A stretch of DNA of 64,000 nucleotides. Origin: Myotis daubentonii (taxonomy: Eukaryota; Chordata; Mammalia; Chiroptera; Vespertilionidae). Position numbers and translations under genes: made by a program. The first letter of the stretch is position 1. Each line of letters starts with the position of its first letter. The notes under the pieces were generated by a model, which saw only the letters and a program-made list of their open reading frames with translations, made no database searches and was not told where the DNA came from. Below, piece by piece: positions 63,826 through 64,000 of the stretch. The stretch is taken from contig NC_081846.1 in the NCBI RefSeq assembly GCF_963259705.1, positions 57,627,205 to 57,691,204 on the forward strand, written 5' to 3'.

Positions 63826-64000
63826 ATGTCAGTGAGATCAAACATGGGTAGACAAAGAAACCCCCAAAGGAAAGAGAAGGAGGACTCTCCAGAAAAGCAG
63901 CTAAGTAATACAGAGGCATGCAACATGACAGATAAAGAATTCAGAATAAGGATCCTAGAGTGCATAAACCGGATGGAGCAAGAAGCAAGAAGAAACAGAT
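63826..64000 (+). CDS. L1 ORF1 protein, N-terminal part (runs off the window)
   Basis: ATG codons at 63826 and 63844 are in the same frame. The second starts MGRQRNPQRKEKEDSPEKQL and is the likelier start by analogy with L1 ORF1 proteins, which begin MG-basic. Further on, MTDKEFRIRILECINRMEQE begins the coiled-coil part. The frame is open for 58 or 52 codons to the window edge. ORF1p is the RNA-binding trimer that coats L1 RNA. Whether the whole ORF is intact cannot be judged here. Confidence 0.8.
   Translation, partial: MSVRSNMGRQRNPQRKEKEDSPEKQLSNTEACNMTDKEFRIRILECINRMEQEARRNR

Larger units (their letters stand above)
61809..64000 (+). mobile_element. L1 retrotransposon, 5' part, continuing beyond the window
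   Basis: It starts GGGGAGAACCAAGATGGCGG, the typical L1 5' end with a YY1 site. A 5' UTR of about 2 kb includes a T-rich, pyrimidine-biased tract (62915-63480). ORF1 then opens and is still open at 64000. Full 5' ends are uncommon in L1 copies because most are truncated. The 3' end and target duplication cannot be seen. Confidence 0.85.

Overview
This is a stretch of a vespertilionid bat nuclear genome. Among mammals only these bats carry large numbers of Helitron rolling-circle transposons, and the window holds several, with TC 5' ends and a GTGCAC hairpin just before CTAG or CTAA. Many tRNA-derived VES SINEs, hAT MITEs (one SPIN-like), a mariner, a short L1/HAL1-type element and the start of a long L1 agree with that. 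No bacterial, viral or CRISPR content was seen.

Two host genes lie tail to tail, the arrangement I recall for human 2q24.1. On the left, plus strand, are the last three coding exons of CCDC148 (1825-1942, 5865-6005, 11287-11433); they are open, with good splice sites and the normal-looking stop. On the right, minus strand, are six coding exons of UPP2, liver-type uridine phosphorylase 2 (59883-59766, 54559-54401, 51761-51647, 49135-48927, 45310-45165, 32497-32346). The first coding exon (about 20 residues) was not found.

The main biological result is that UPP2 looks dead here. Exon 49135-48927 lacks one base. Exon 45310-45165 lacks one base and also carries TGA where the family has its uracil-binding arginine. 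All splice sites and the terminal exon are intact, so the loss looks fairly young. UPP2 would normally split uridine into uracil and ribose-1-phosphate.

The rest is introns and a roughly 21-kb intergenic interval (11.4-32.3 kb) filled with layered transposons. Young layers: Helitrons at 3826-5248, 7063-8085, 22486-23109 and 46782-48187; VES SINEs; hAT elements at 10348-10532, 16086-16295 and 18806-19000; a TA-flanked MITE at 35535-35708; a mariner at 57764-58995; a 1-kb L1/HAL1-type element with target duplications at 41328-42325; and an L1 whose 2-kb 5' UTR starts at 61809, with ORF1 running off the window. Old layers: MIR, L2, L3/CR1, MER5-type, MaLR LTR and L1M pieces. Repeat family names come from memory of consensus sequences, not from a search.
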